Shown here: positions 35,847 through 44,960 of the stretch, piece after piece | How the letters are laid out: each line of letters starts with the position of its first letter | Numbering within the stretch: the stretch's first letter is position 1 | NCBI GenBank assembly: GCA_905221435.1 | Contig: CAJNDD010000006.1 | Location: 1 to 64,000 of the forward strand | DNA from: a bacterium | GTDB taxonomy: Bacteria; Bacillota; Bacilli; Lactobacillales; Streptococcaceae | DNA: 64,000 nucleotides | Direction of reading: 5' to 3' | Program-made: the position numbers and the translations under genes | The notes under the pieces: generated by a model | The model's database searches: none | Told to the model about the DNA's origin: nothing | What the model saw: the letters and a program-made list of their open reading frames with translations, nothing else

Positions 35847-36671
35847 ATGAATCATTCCTACTTTTACTTAAAAATGAAAGAACACAAACTCAAGGTGCCT
35901 TATACTGGAAAAGAGCGTCGTGTGCGTGTTCTTCTGCCTAAGGACTATGAGAAGGACACCGACCGTTTTTATCCTGTAGTTTACTTTCATGACGGGCAAA
36001 ATGTCTTTTACAGCAAGGAGTCTTATATTGGACACTCATGGAAGATCATTCCGGCTATTAAACGAAATCCTGACATCAGTCGTATGATTGTCGTTGCTAT
36101 AGATAATGACGGCATGGGGCGGATGAATGAGTATGCGGCTTGGAAGTTTCAAGAATCTCCTATTCCAGGTCAGCAGTTTGGCGGTAAGGGTGTGGAGTAT
36201 GCCGAGTTTGTCATGGAGGTGGTCAAGCCTTTTATCGATGAAACCTATCGTACCAAAGCTGATCGTCAGCACACGGCTATGATTGGTTCGTCACTAGGAG
36301 GCAATATTACTCAGTTTATCGGACTAGAGTACCAAGACCGAATTGGTTGTCTAGGTGTCTTTTCATCTGCCAACTGGCTCCACCAAGAAGCCTTTAACCG
36401 CTATATCGAGCGCAAGAAATTGTCGCCTGAACAGCGCATTTTCATCTATGTAGGAACAGAAGAAGCAGATGATACGGACAAGACCCTGATGGCTGGCAAT
36501 ATCAAGCAAGCCTATATCGACTCATCGCTTCGCTATTACCGTGATTTGATTGCGGGTGGAGTAGGCTTGGATAATCTTGTCTTTAAAGTTCAGTCTGGAG
36601 CCATCCATAGTGAGATTCCATGGTCGGAAAATTTACCAGACTGTCTCCGATTTTTTGCAGAGAAATGGTAA
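35847..36671 (+). CDS. Esterase-D-like alpha/beta hydrolase
   Basis: 274 residues from ATG 35847 (GAGAG lies upstream; the TTG at 35823 lacks support). Putative esterase (PF00756-like) fold: VRVLLPKDYEKDTDRFYPVVYFHDGQNVF opens it, the nucleophile elbow is AMIGSSLGGNITQF, an acidic residue lies in YVGTEEADDTD, and the His in SGAIHSEIPWSENLPD. Cytosolic, no signal peptide. It is first of three closely spaced genes with a second hydrolase and an ATP-grasp enzyme. Substrate unknown. Confidence 0.87.
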   Translation: MNHSYFYLKMKEHKLKVPYTGKERRVRVLLPKDYEKDTDRFYPVVYFHDGQNVFYSKESYIGHSWKIIPAIKRNPDISRMIVVAIDNDGMGRMNEYAAWKFQESPIPGQQFGGKGVEYAEFVMEVVKPFIDETYRTKADRQHTAMIGSSLGGNITQFIGLEYQDRIGCLGVFSSANWLHQEAFNRYIERKKLSPEQRIFIYVGTEEADDTDKTLMAGNIKQAYIDSSLRYYRDLIAGGVGLDNLVFKVQSGAIHSEIPWSENLPDCLRFFAEKW

Positions 36672-36691
36672 GTTAAGAAAGGAGAAAGCCA

Positions 36692-37432
36692 ATGCATATT
36701 GAAAACCTCAGCCACTGGAGTGGCAATCTTAATCGTGAAATGTACCTCAACCGTTATGGACATGCTGGGATTCCAGTTGTGGTTTTTGCTTCATCTGGAG
36801 GTAGTCACAACGAATACTATGATTTTGGCATGATTGATGCCTGTGCTTCCTTTATCGAGGAAGGGCGTGTCCAGTTCTTCACTCTATCCAGTGTGGACAG
36901 TGATAGCTGGTTGGCCACTTGGAAAAACGGTCACGACCAAGCAGAGATGCATCGTGCCTACGAACGCTACGTGATTGAGGAGGCCATTCCTTTTATCAAG
37001 CATAAGACAGGTTGGTTTGACGGTATGATGACAACGGGTTGCTCAATGGGGGCCTACCATGCACTCAATTTCTTCCTTCAGCATCCAGATGTCTTTACCA
37101 AGGTGATTTCCCTCAGTGGTGTTTACGACGCACGTTTCTTCGTTGGAGATTACTACAATGATGATGCTATTTACCAGAACTCGCCTGTAGATTATATCTG
37201 GAATCAAAACGACGGATGGTTTATCGATCGTTACCGTCAGGCAGAAATCGTCGTCTGTACGGGACTTGGTGCCTGGGAACAAGACGGTCTACCATCTTTC
37301 TACAAGCTTAAAGAAGCCTTTGACCAGAAACAAATTCCAGCCTGGTTTGCTGAATGGGGACACGATGTCGCCCACGACTGGGAATGGTGGCGTAAACAAA
37401 TGCCCTATTTTCTTGGACACCTGTATCTATAA
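36692..37432 (+). CDS. Second esterase-like alpha/beta hydrolase
   Basis: 246 residues, also of the esterase-D-like group but only distantly like its neighbour. The nucleophile Ser is in TTGCSMGAYHALNFFLQHP, and the probable catalytic His in AEWGHDVAHDWEWWRKQMP. The protein begins MHIENLSHWSGNLNREMYLNRYG and lacks a signal peptide. AGAAAGGAGAAAGCC precedes the ATG 20 bases after the previous gene, and the ATP-grasp gene starts 12 bases after its stop. The natural substrate is unknown. Confidence 0.86.
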   Translation: MHIENLSHWSGNLNREMYLNRYGHAGIPVVVFASSGGSHNEYYDFGMIDACASFIEEGRVQFFTLSSVDSDSWLATWKNGHDQAEMHRAYERYVIEEAIPFIKHKTGWFDGMMTTGCSMGAYHALNFFLQHPDVFTKVISLSGVYDARFFVGDYYNDDAIYQNSPVDYIWNQNDGWFIDRYRQAEIVVCTGLGAWEQDGLPSFYKLKEAFDQKQIPAWFAEWGHDVAHDWEWWRKQMPYFLGHLYL

Positions 37433-37444
37433 AAGGAGTTGCCT

Positions 37445-38611
37445 ATGAATTACCTTGTTATTTCTCCCTACTATCCGCAAAACTTTCAACAGTTTACAAT
37501 CGAGTTAGCTAATAAAGGCATCACAGTTTTGGGAATTGGTCAGGAGCCTTACGAACAACTAGATGAACCTTTGCGCAATAGCCTAACCGAGTATTTCCGT
37601 GTAGACAATCTTGAGAATATAGACGAAGTCAAACGTGCAGTTGCCTTTCTTTTCTACAAACATGGACCAATCGACCGCATCGAGTCCCACAATGAATACT
37701 GGCTTGAGCTGGACGCAGCCCTTCGTGAGCAATTTAATGTCTTTGGTGCCAAACCAGAAGATCTCAAAAAGACCAAATATAAGTCTGAGATGAAGAAACT
37801 TTTCCAAAAAGCGGGTGTCCCTGTGGTACCTGGAGCTGTTATCCAAACGGAAGCAGATGTGGATAAAGCTGTGAAAGAAATCGGTCTACCAATGATTGCC
37901 AAACCTGATAACGGAGTGGGAGCGGCAGCAACCTTTAAGCTTGAGACAGAAGACGATATCCATCACTTCAAACAAGAATGGGACCATTCAACCGTTTATT
38001 TCTTTGAAAAATTTGTCACTTCTAGCGAAATCTGTACCTTTGACGGGCTTGTGGATAAGGATGGCAACATCGTCTTTTCAACGACTTTTGATTACGCCCA
38101 TACACCACTTGATCTCATGATTTATAAGATGGACAATTCCTACTATGTGCTTAAGGATATGGATCCCAAACTGCGCAAGTATGGTGAGGCCATTGTCAAG
38201 GAATTTGGTATGAAAGAACGCTTTTTCCATATCGAGTTCTTTCGTGACGGGGACGACTACATTGCCATTGAGTACAATAATCGTCCTGCAGGCGGGTTTA
38301 CCATTGATGTTTATAACTTTGCTCATTCCTTGGATCTCTACCGAGGCTATGCGGCTATCGTCGCGGGAGAAGAGTTCCCTGCATCAGAGTTTGAGCCCCA
38401 GTATTGTTTAGCTACATCACGTCGTGCCAATGCTAACTATGTTTATTCAGAAGAGGACTTGCTTGCCAAATACAGCCAGCAATTCAAAGTCAAGAAAATC
38501 ATGCCAGCAGCCTTCGCAGAGCTGCAAGGTAACTACCTTTATATGCTGACCACTCCGAGCCGCCAAGAGATGGAGCAGATGATTGCAGATTTTGGTCAGC
38601 GCCAAGAGTAA
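37445..38611 (+). CDS. ATP-grasp domain enzyme
   Basis: 388 residues from ATG 37445 (AAAGGAGTTGCC before it). The layout is a PreATP-grasp fold at the N-terminus (MNYLVISPYYPQNFQQFTIELA), the ATP-grasp hinge KYKSEMKKLFQKAGVPVVPGAVI and GLPMIAKPDNGVGAAATFKL, and the metal-binding end FFHIEFFRDGDDYIAIEYNNRPAGGF. This resembles carboxylate-amine ligases such as carbamoyl-phosphate synthase and PurK types, but it has no family-specific domain that I know. It probably joins a carboxylate to an amine, and the two hydrolases upstream may act on the same compound. Confidence 0.87.
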   Translation: MNYLVISPYYPQNFQQFTIELANKGITVLGIGQEPYEQLDEPLRNSLTEYFRVDNLENIDEVKRAVAFLFYKHGPIDRIESHNEYWLELDAALREQFNVFGAKPEDLKKTKYKSEMKKLFQKAGVPVVPGAVIQTEADVDKAVKEIGLPMIAKPDNGVGAAATFKLETEDDIHHFKQEWDHSTVYFFEKFVTSSEICTFDGLVDKDGNIVFSTTFDYAHTPLDLMIYKMDNSYYVLKDMDPKLRKYGEAIVKEFGMKERFFHIEFFRDGDDYIAIEYNNRPAGGFTIDVYNFAHSLDLYRGYAAIVAGEEFPASEFEPQYCLATSRRANANYVYSEEDLLAKYSQQFKVKKIMPAAFAELQGNYLYMLTTPSRQEMEQMIADFGQRQE

Positions 38612-38613
38612 CG

Positions 38614-38653
38614 AAAAGGATGAAAGGAGTTTGACTTCTTTTGTCCTTTTCTT
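38614..38653 (+). terminator. Terminator of the hydrolase/ATP-grasp cluster
   Basis: AAAAGGATGAAAGGAG and CTTCTTTTGTCCTTTT form an imperfect stem around a five-base loop, followed by CTTAAA. Confidence 0.75.
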
Positions 38654-38665
38654 AAAGATAAGCTA

Positions 38666-38731
38666 AGTAAAGCGTTTTCCAGAGATTCTTTTAGAAAAGA
38701 TATTGCTAAAAGTCCTAAAAATTGATAGAAT
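38666..38731 (+). promoter_or_regulatory. Aquaporin-gene promoter with possible cre
   Basis: -35 TTGCTA (38703-38708), 17 bases, -10 TAGAAT (38726-38731). AGTAAAGCGTTTTCC (38666-38680) upstream shares the core AAAGCGTTTTC of cre sites but misses the TG and the last base, so it is a weak candidate. Confidence 0.45.
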
Positions 38732-38768
38732 AAGGACTGTCTAAAAAAATTTAAGGAGAATCTATCAA

Positions 38769-39674
38769 ATGGATTTTACATGGGCTATTAAATATGCCAC
38801 AGAATTCTTGGGAACTGCTATTTTGATCATTCTTGGTAATGGTGCAGTTGCTAACGTTGAACTTAAAGGTACGAAAGGTCACCAAAGTGGCTGGCTCGTT
38901 ATCGCTGTTGGTTATGGTATGGGGGTTATGATCCCAGCCTTGATGTTTGGTAATGTATCTGGTAACCACATCAACCCAGCTTTCACTCTTGGACTTGCTG
39001 TTAGCGGACTTTTCTCTTGGGATCAAGTACCGTTTTACATCCTTGCGCAAGTTTTGGGAGCAATCTTTGGTCAAGCTTTAGTTGTGGCGACTCACCGTCC
39101 TTACTACTTGAAAACAGAAAACCCTAACAATATCTTGGGTACCTTCTCAACGATTTCAAGCATCGACCACGGTACAAAAGAATCACGTTTCGCAGCAACG
39201 ATTAATGGTTTCCTCAATGAGTTTGTAGGTTCATTTGTTCTTTTCTTTGCAGCACTTGGTTTGACTAAAAACTTCTTTGGTGCTGAATTGGTTGCGAAAG
39301 CTCAAGCTGTGATTAATGATCAAGTAGCTCAAGCAGCTGCACAAGGGACAACAATCCCTCAAGAACAAGTAACAGCAGCACTTGAGCAAGCAAAAAATTC
39401 GGCTGCTCCATTCTTAGCACCTGGACTTGGAATTGGGCACTTGGCACTTGGTTTCCTAGTGATGGCCTTGGTAACTTCACTTGGTGGACCTACTGGACCT
39501 GGTTTGAACCCAGCTCGTGACTTTGGACCACGTCTTCTTCACGAACTCCTTCCAAAATCAGTTCTTGGTCAACACAAGGGTGATTCAAAATGGTGGTATG
39601 CTTGGGTTCCAGTTGTAGCTCCAATCGCAGCTGGTATTGCAGCAGTAGCACTATTCAAACTACTTTACCTATAA
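38769..39674 (+). CDS. Aquaporin / glycerol facilitator family channel
   Basis: 301 residues with six membrane helices. Both pore NPA boxes are present: GNHINPAFTLGLAV near residue 67 and GPGLNPARDFGPR near 245. A long hydrophilic insert (about residues 155-205, rich in Gln and Ala: ELVAKAQAVINDQVAQAAAQ) lies between helices, which is unusual and makes it longer than the 240 to 290 residues of most members. The Asp after the second NPA (ARD) favours the glycerol-conducting type. AAGGAGAATCTATCAA precedes the ATG. Transport of glycerol and water is likely. Confidence 0.93.
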   Translation: MDFTWAIKYATEFLGTAILIILGNGAVANVELKGTKGHQSGWLVIAVGYGMGVMIPALMFGNVSGNHINPAFTLGLAVSGLFSWDQVPFYILAQVLGAIFGQALVVATHRPYYLKTENPNNILGTFSTISSIDHGTKESRFAATINGFLNEFVGSFVLFFAALGLTKNFFGAELVAKAQAVINDQVAQAAAQGTTIPQEQVTAALEQAKNSAAPFLAPGLGIGHLALGFLVMALVTSLGGPTGPGLNPARDFGPRLLHELLPKSVLGQHKGDSKWWYAWVPVVAPIAAGIAAVALFKLLYL

Positions 39675-39697
39675 ATAATAGAAATTATATAATTACA

Positions 39698-39726
39698 AAA
39701 GAGCAGTTGAGATGAAACTGCTCTTT
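39698..39726. terminator. Bidirectional terminator between aquaporin gene and ald
   Basis: AAAGAGCAGTT (39698-39708), loop GAGATGA, AACTGCTCTTT (39716-39726): an 11-bp perfect stem. Confidence 0.88.
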
Positions 39727-39750
39727 ACTTTATCTAACTAATAATTATTA

Positions 39751-40863
39751 TTAAACCAGTTCGTCGATAGAAGTGTGATCCTTATCTAGGCCTTGAGCCA
39801 CTGGAAGACTAGTCAAGTAACCTTGATAAGTTGTAACTCCTTCACGCAAACCTTGGTCTTCAGTGACTGCTTTTTGGAATCCCTTGTCAGCTAAAGCTTC
39901 GATATAAGGGAGAGTGACATTGGTTAGGGCGATGGTTGAAGTACGAGCAACCGCGCCAGGGATATTGGCGACAGCATAGTGTAGCACCCCGTGTTTTTCA
40001 TAGACGGGTTCATCATGTGTTGTCACACGATCAGCTGTTGCGATAACACCACCTTGGTCAACGGCAACGTCAACGATGACAGATCCTGGACGCATTTGTT
40101 TGACCATCTCATCTGTCACCAGTTTTGGAGCCTTAGCACCAGGGATGAGAACGGCTCCAATCACCACATCAGCGTCTTTCACACTTGCTTCGATGTTGAA
40201 TGAATTGGACATAAGAGTCTGGATTTGGTTTCCAAAGACCTCTTCTAGGACTGAGAGACGTTTGGCACTGATATCAAGAATGGTCACTTGAGCACCGAGT
40301 CCCAAGGCGATGCGGGCAGCATGTGTACCAACGACACCGCCACCGATGATGGTTACTTTTCCTTTTGGAACACCCGGTACACCACCAAGTAGGACACCAG
40401 AACCACCAGCTTGCTTAGTAAGGAAGTGGGCTCCGATTTGAACGGCCATACGACCAGCAACCTCACTCATAGGAACGAGGAGTGGTAGATGTCCTTGGCT
40501 GTCACGGACAGTCTCATAGGCAATTCCTGTCGTTTTTGCTGCTAGCATGGCATCTGCTAACTCTGGTGCAGCAGCCATGTGCAAGTAGGTGAAGAGGAGC
40601 AGGTCGTCGCGCAAGTACCCATATTCAGAACTTAAAGGTTCTTTTACTTTCACGACCAACTCGGCAGCCCAGGCTTCAGCAGCAGTAGCGACGATCTCAG
40701 CTCCTTGCTTTTGATAGTCCGCATCAGTAAATCCTGAACCAAGACCAGCATTTGTTTCGATGAGGACATGATGCCCACGGGTGATCAAACTGTGGACGCC
40801 AGCAGGAGTGAGGGCAACGCGGTTTTCATTATTTTTAATTTCTTTTGGAATTCCAATTAACAT
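39751..40863 (-). CDS. ald: Alanine dehydrogenase
   Basis: 370 residues; interconverts L-alanine and pyruvate with NAD+. The N-terminus [23 protein letters not shown] is the family start, and [29 protein letters not shown] holds the catalytic Lys and His. The NAD-binding Rossmann motif is [22 protein letters not shown], and the substrate Asp lies in VDVAVDQGG. Full length. The upstream region (40949-40963) carries a cre-like sequence, ATGAAACCGCTTCAA. Confidence 0.96.
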   Translation of the reverse strand: MLIGIPKEIKNNENRVALTPAGVHSLITRGHHVLIETNAGLGSGFTDADYQKQGAEIVATAAEAWAAELVVKVKEPLSSEYGYLRDDLLLFTYLHMAAAPELADAMLAAKTTGIAYETVRDSQGHLPLLVPMSEVAGRMAVQIGAHFLTKQAGGSGVLLGGVPGVPKGKVTIIGGGVVGTHAARIALGLGAQVTILDISAKRLSVLEEVFGNQIQTLMSNSFNIEASVKDADVVIGAVLIPGAKAPKLVTDEMVKQMRPGSVIVDVAVDQGGVIATADRVTTHDEPVYEKHGVLHYAVANIPGAVARTSTIALTNVTLPYIEALADKGFQKAVTEDQGLREGVTTYQGYLTSLPVAQGLDKDHTSIDELV

Positions 40864-40948
40864 AGAGAGAATCTACCTTTCAATTGACGGGATTGTTTTA
40901 GTAATCACATTGTTTGCTTAACTAATAAATGCGATGATTTTATTTTAT

Positions 40949-40963
40949 ATGAAACCGCTTCAA
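40949..40963. promoter_or_regulatory. cre-like palindrome between ald and the acetyltransferase gene
   Basis: ATGAAACCGCTTCAA fits the CcpA consensus WTGNNANCGNWNNCW except for one late C, and its core TGAA-ACCGC-TTCA is palindromic. It could act on either of the divergent genes; ald, 86 bases away, is the more natural target. Confidence 0.5.
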
Positions 40964-41039
40964 AAATCAAGAAAAACTTGTTATCTAATTTCATTTATGC
41001 TATTCTAGTGAGAATCAAGCTCTAATGGAGGGAAACAGT

Positions 41040-41609
41040 ATGGAATCAATATTTGTGAAATTTGCCCAGTATCCATCTATAGAAACGAAGCGTTTATTGC
41101 TCCGACCTGTAACCTTGGACGATGCAGAAGCCATGTTTGAGTATGCTTCAGACAGAGAAAATACACGCTACACTTTTCCAACAAATCAAAGCTTAGAAGA
41201 AACTAAGAATAACATTGCTCAGTTTTACTTGGCTAATCCCTTGGGACGGTGGGGAATCGAACTAAAAAGCACTGGTCAGTTTATTGGTACCATTGACTTG
41301 CACAAGATCGATACTGTTCTTAAGAAGGCAGCCATTGGCTACGTTATCAATAAAAAATATTGGAATCAAGGATTGACGACAGAAGCTAATCGTGCCGTGA
41401 TTGAACTGGCTTTTGAGAAGATTGGAATGAACAAGTTGACCGCTCTTCACGATAAAGACAACCCCGCATCAGGAAAGGTCATGGAGAAATCAGGTATGCG
41501 TTTTTCCCACGAAGAACCCTATGCCAGAATGGATAATAAAGAACCAGGTCGAATTATCACAAGGGTTCATTATGTCTTGACCAAGGAAGACTATTTTGCA
41601 AATAAGTGA
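41040..41609 (+). CDS. GNAT-family N-acetyltransferase, RimJ/RimL type
   Basis: 189 residues from ATG 41040; GGAGGGAAAC lies directly before it, so the ATG at 41025 is part of the ribosome-site region. IETKRLLLRPVTLDDAEAMFEYA is the classic start of the RimJ/RimL branch, AAIGYVINKKYWNQGLTTEANRAVIELAFEKIG is the acetyl-CoA motif, and ASGKVMEKSGM is the C-terminal motif. It may acetylate a protein N-terminus or a small molecule; the substrate is not evident. Confidence 0.9.
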   Translation: MESIFVKFAQYPSIETKRLLLRPVTLDDAEAMFEYASDRENTRYTFPTNQSLEETKNNIAQFYLANPLGRWGIELKSTGQFIGTIDLHKIDTVLKKAAIGYVINKKYWNQGLTTEANRAVIELAFEKIGMNKLTALHDKDNPASGKVMEKSGMRFSHEEPYARMDNKEPGRIITRVHYVLTKEDYFANK

Positions 41610-41640
41610 GCAGTTGAAAAGATTTTTCAGCTGTTTTTTT
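41609..41640 (+). terminator. Terminator of the acetyltransferase gene
   Basis: CAGTTGAAAA / TTTTCAGCTG (41611-41633) with one wobble pair, then seven T residues, just before the ComX box. Confidence 0.85.
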
Positions 41641-41648
41641 CTTCCTCT

Positions 41649-41656
41649 TACGAATA
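41649..41656 (+). promoter_or_regulatory. ComX (SigX) box of the comEA-comEC operon
   Basis: TACGAATA, the exact combox (cin-box) octamer used by the competence sigma factor, 19 bases before the comEA ATG. It places comEA-comEC in the late competence regulon. Confidence 0.9.
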
Positions 41657-41675
41657 ATTTAAGAGAGGAGAAAAA

Positions 41676-42326
41676 ATGGAAGCAATTATCGAGAAAATCA
41701 AAGAGTATAAAATCATTGTTATCTGTGCTGGTTTGGGTTTGGCCCTCGGCGGATTTTTCCTACTAAAGCCAACTTCACAAACACCCGTCACAGAAACAAA
41801 TTTGCAGACTGAAGTCGCAGCTGTTTCAAAGGATTCATCGTCTGAAAAGGAAGTCAAGAAGGAAGAAAAGGAAGAATCTCCTGAGCAAGATTTAATCACA
41901 GTAGATGTCAAAGGTGCTGTTAAATCGCCAGGGATTTATGATTTGCCAGTAGGTAGTCGAGTTCATGATGCTGTTCAGAAGGCAGGTGGATTGACAGAGG
42001 AGGCAGATAGCAAGTCGCTCAATCTAGCTCAGAAAGTCAGTGACGAGGCTCTTGTCTATGTTCCAACTAAGGGAGAAGAAGCAGCTAGTCAGCAGACTGC
42101 CTCCGGAACGACTCCTTCGACAAGTAAAGATAAGAAGGTCAACCTCAATAAGGCCAGTCTGGAAGAACTCAAGCAGGTCAAAGGTTTGGGAGGAAAACGA
42201 GCCCAGGATATTATCGACCATCGTGAGGCAAATGGCAAATTTAAGTCAGTAGATGAGCTCAAGAAGGTTTCTGGAATTGGCGCAAAGACCATAGAAAAGT
42301 TAAAAGACTATGTTACAGTGGATTAA
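41676..42326 (+). CDS. comEA: Competence DNA receptor ComEA
   Basis: 216 residues. A membrane anchor (about residues 12-30, IIVICAGLGLALGGFFLL) is followed by a Ser/Glu/Lys-rich spacer, a SLBB domain (LITVDVKGAVKSPGIYDL to EALVYVPT, about residues 70-130), another flexible linker, and two helix-hairpin-helix motifs at the C-terminus (VNLNKASLEELKQVKGLGGKRAQDII and FKSVDELKKVSGIGAKTIEKL). The HhH part binds incoming double-stranded DNA outside the membrane. AGAGAGGAG precedes the ATG. comEC starts inside its last codons. Confidence 0.96.
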   Translation: MEAIIEKIKEYKIIVICAGLGLALGGFFLLKPTSQTPVTETNLQTEVAAVSKDSSSEKEVKKEEKEESPEQDLITVDVKGAVKSPGIYDLPVGSRVHDAVQKAGGLTEEADSKSLNLAQKVSDEALVYVPTKGEEAASQQTASGTTPSTSKDKKVNLNKASLEELKQVKGLGGKRAQDIIDHREANGKFKSVDELKKVSGIGAKTIEKLKDYVTVD

Positions 42327-44550
42327 GAATTTCCCTATCCCCCTAATCTATCTGAGCTTTTTGTTGCTTTGGCTTTACTATGCTATTTTTGGAGCGTTCT
42401 ATCTCGCACTGCTAGGTTTTGTTTTTTTGCTTGTCTGTCTCTTTTTCCAATTTCCTTGGAAATCGGCTGGTAAAGTTCTAGCGATTTGTGGAGTTTTTGG
42501 TTTTTGGTTTTTGTTTCAAAACTGGCAACAGACACAAGCTAGTCAAAATCTAGTGGATTCTGTTGAGAGGGTACGGATTTTGCCTGACACTATTAAGGTC
42601 AATGGAGATAGTCTGTCCTTTCGGGGCAAGGCTGACGGCCACACTTTTCAAGTTTATTATAAACTTCAGTCCGAGGAGGAGAAAGAGCATTTTCAGGCCT
42701 TGACAGACCTTCATGAGATTGAACTAGAAGGAAAACTTTCCGAGCCAGAAGGTCAGAGGAATTTTGGTGGATTTGACTACCAAGTCTATCTGAAAACTCA
42801 AGGGATTTACCAGACACTTACTATCAAGAGCATCCAGTCACTTAAACAGGTTAGCAGTTGGGATATAGCTGAAAATTTATCAAGTTTACGTCGAAAGGCT
42901 ATTGTTTGGATCAAGACGCACTTTCCAGACCCTATGCGCAACTATATGACAGGTCTTCTTTTAGGACATCTGGATACGGACTTTGAGGAGATGAATGAAC
43001 TTTATTCTAGTCTAGGAATTATCCATCTCTTTGCCTTGTCGGGTATGCAGGTGGGCTTCTTTATGGATGCCTTTAAGAAACTTCTCTTGCGATTGGGCTT
43101 GACCCAAGAAAAGTTGAAGTGGCTGACCTATCCCTTTTCCCTTATCTATGCAGGTCTGACAGGATTTTCAGCTTCGGTCATTCGCAGTCTCTTACAAAAG
43201 TTACTGGCCCAACATGGCGTTAAGGGTTTGGATAATTTTGCCTTGACGGTCCTTGTCCTCTTTATCATCATGCCCAACTTTTTCCTGACAGCAGGAGGGG
43301 TCTTGTCCTGTGCCTACGCCTTCATCCTGACCACGACCAGCAAAGAAGGCGATGGGCTCAAGTCTGTTGCCAGAGAAAGTTTGGTCATTTCTTTGGGAAT
43401 ATTGCCTATTCTATCCTTCTATTTTGCAGAATTTCAGCCTTGGTCTATCCTTTTGACCTTTGTCTTTTCCTTTCTGTTTGATATTGTCTTCTTGCCGCTT
43501 TTGTCCATCTTATTCATTCTGTCTTTTGTTTACCCAGTCACTCAGTTTAACTTTGTCTTTGAGTACTTGGAGAACCTCATTCGCTTGGTATCGCAGCTGG
43601 CAAGCAGGCCTTTAGTTTTTGGTCAACCCACCGCATGGCTTTTGATTCTTCTTTTAGTTTCATTAGCCTTGCTCTATGACATGAGAAAAAACATCAAAAG
43701 ACTAGCAGGATTCAGTCTCTTTATCGTGGGGCTCTTTTTTCTGACCAAGCATCCACTTGAAAATGAAATCACCATGCTGGATGTGGGGCAAGGTGAAAGT
43801 ATTTTCCTACGGGATGTAACTGGGAAAACCATTCTCATAGATGTTGGTGGCAAGGCAGAATCTGATAAGAAAATTGAGGATTGGCAAGAAAAGGCGACAA
43901 TCAGCAATGCCCAGCGCACCTTGATTCCCTATCTTAAAAGTCGAGGAGTAGATAAGATTGATCAGCTGATTTTGACCAACACAGACAAGGAGCATGTTGG
44001 TGATTTGCTGGAGGTGACCAAGGCTTTCCATGTAGGCGAAATTTTAGTGTCAAAAGGAAGTTTGACACAGAAGGAATTTGTAGCAGAACTACAAGCAAGC
44101 CAAACCAAGGTGCGCAGTGTGACAGCAGGGGAGAACTTGCCAATTTTTGGTGGTTACTTAGAAGTCCTATCTCCAAGGCAGATTGGAGATGAGGATCGTG
44201 ATGGTTCCCTGGTTCTTTATGGGAGACTCTTGGATAAGCACTTTCTCTTCACAGGAAATTCGAAAGAGAAGGGAGAGAAGGACTTGCTGAAGCATTATCC
44301 TAACCTAGATGTGGATGTCTTGAAAGCAGGCCAACATGGTGCTAAAACATCATCAAATTAAGTTTTCCTAGAAAAACTTAAACCAGAGACCACACTCATA
44401 TCAGTTGGAAAGAACAATCGTGGGAAACTCCCCCATCAGGAAACCTTGACTCGACTGGAAACTATCAATAGCAAAGTTTACCGAACTGACCAGAACGGAG
44501 CTATTCGTTTTAAAGGATGGAATAGTTGGCGAATTGAAAGCGTTCGTTAG
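42310..44550 (+). pseudogene. comEC: comEC, DNA-uptake channel, interrupted by an in-frame TAA
   Basis: The ATG at 42310 overlaps comEA by 17 bases. The first 683 codons encode a ComEC protein: an N-terminal soluble (DUF4131-like) part, the competence membrane domain with LALSGMQVGFF, and the metallo-beta-lactamase-like domain starting at ITMLDVGQGESIFLRD. At 44359-44361 a TAA follows KTSSN. The same frame then continues for 62 codons (VFLEKLKPETTLISVGKNNR onward, ending IESVR, TAG at 44548-44550) with normal ComEC sequence. One change, CAA to TAA, would explain it. The lost part is the end of the beta-lactamase-like domain. Full length would be 746 residues. Confidence 0.9.
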
Positions 44551-44592
44551 GAAGAAACAATGTTATATATTAGTAAAATAAACAAAAAATCT

Positions 44593-44657
44593 GTTGCATA
44601 ATACTGAGGGAAACGATATAATGAAAGTGTTTCCAATAGTAATGATATAAATGCAAC
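44593..44657 (+). promoter_or_regulatory. Promoter of secreted-peptide gene inside two nested inverted repeats
   Basis: -35 TTGCAT (44594-44599), 17 bases, -10 TATAAT (44617-44622). GGAAAC (44609-44614) and GTTTCC (44629-44634) flank the -10, and GTTGCAT (44593-44599) and ATGCAAC (44651-44657) flank the whole promoter. The nested symmetry suggests an operator or structured leader. Confidence 0.6.
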
Positions 44658-44664
44658 GAAAATC

Positions 44665-44928
44665 ATGAAAAAATCAGCAAAAGTTGTTTTATTAGCTAGT
44701 TTGTTATCTATTGGTCTTTTTCAGTCTAGTGTATCTGCTAAGACCGTTCTTAAAAATTATCGCTATGACTGGAATATCTTCTATGAGTCTAAAATGAATT
44801 ACCATGCATATAGATATAAGGTCATTCCGGAATGGTCTTATTATCGCAGCTATTCTGAGTATAAAGTTGGCGGAGGCTGGAACTACGCTCGTTATGAGGT
44901 CATTAACTACTACAGCGGAGGCTATTAA
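44665..44928 (+). CDS. Small secreted Tyr-rich peptide, possible lactococcin 972-type
   Basis: 87 residues with a clear signal peptide (MKKSAKVVLLASLLSIGLFQSSVSA, cleavage after Ala25). The mature 62 residues contain about 17 Tyr and several Trp, Lys and Arg, ending in GGGWNYARYEVINYYSGGY. No Cys. The size, aromatic content and Gly-Trp pattern recall the lactococcin 972 family, but the match is loose. It is followed 32 bases later by an ABC exporter ATPase and permease, which fits a bacteriocin or surface-active peptide. No Shine-Dalgarno sequence is obvious. Confidence 0.7.
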   Translation: MKKSAKVVLLASLLSIGLFQSSVSAKTVLKNYRYDWNIFYESKMNYHAYRYKVIPEWSYYRSYSEYKVGGGWNYARYEVINYYSGGY

Positions 44929-44960
44929 TCCTTAAAGAGTGAGAAAAAGGAGGGCTGGAT

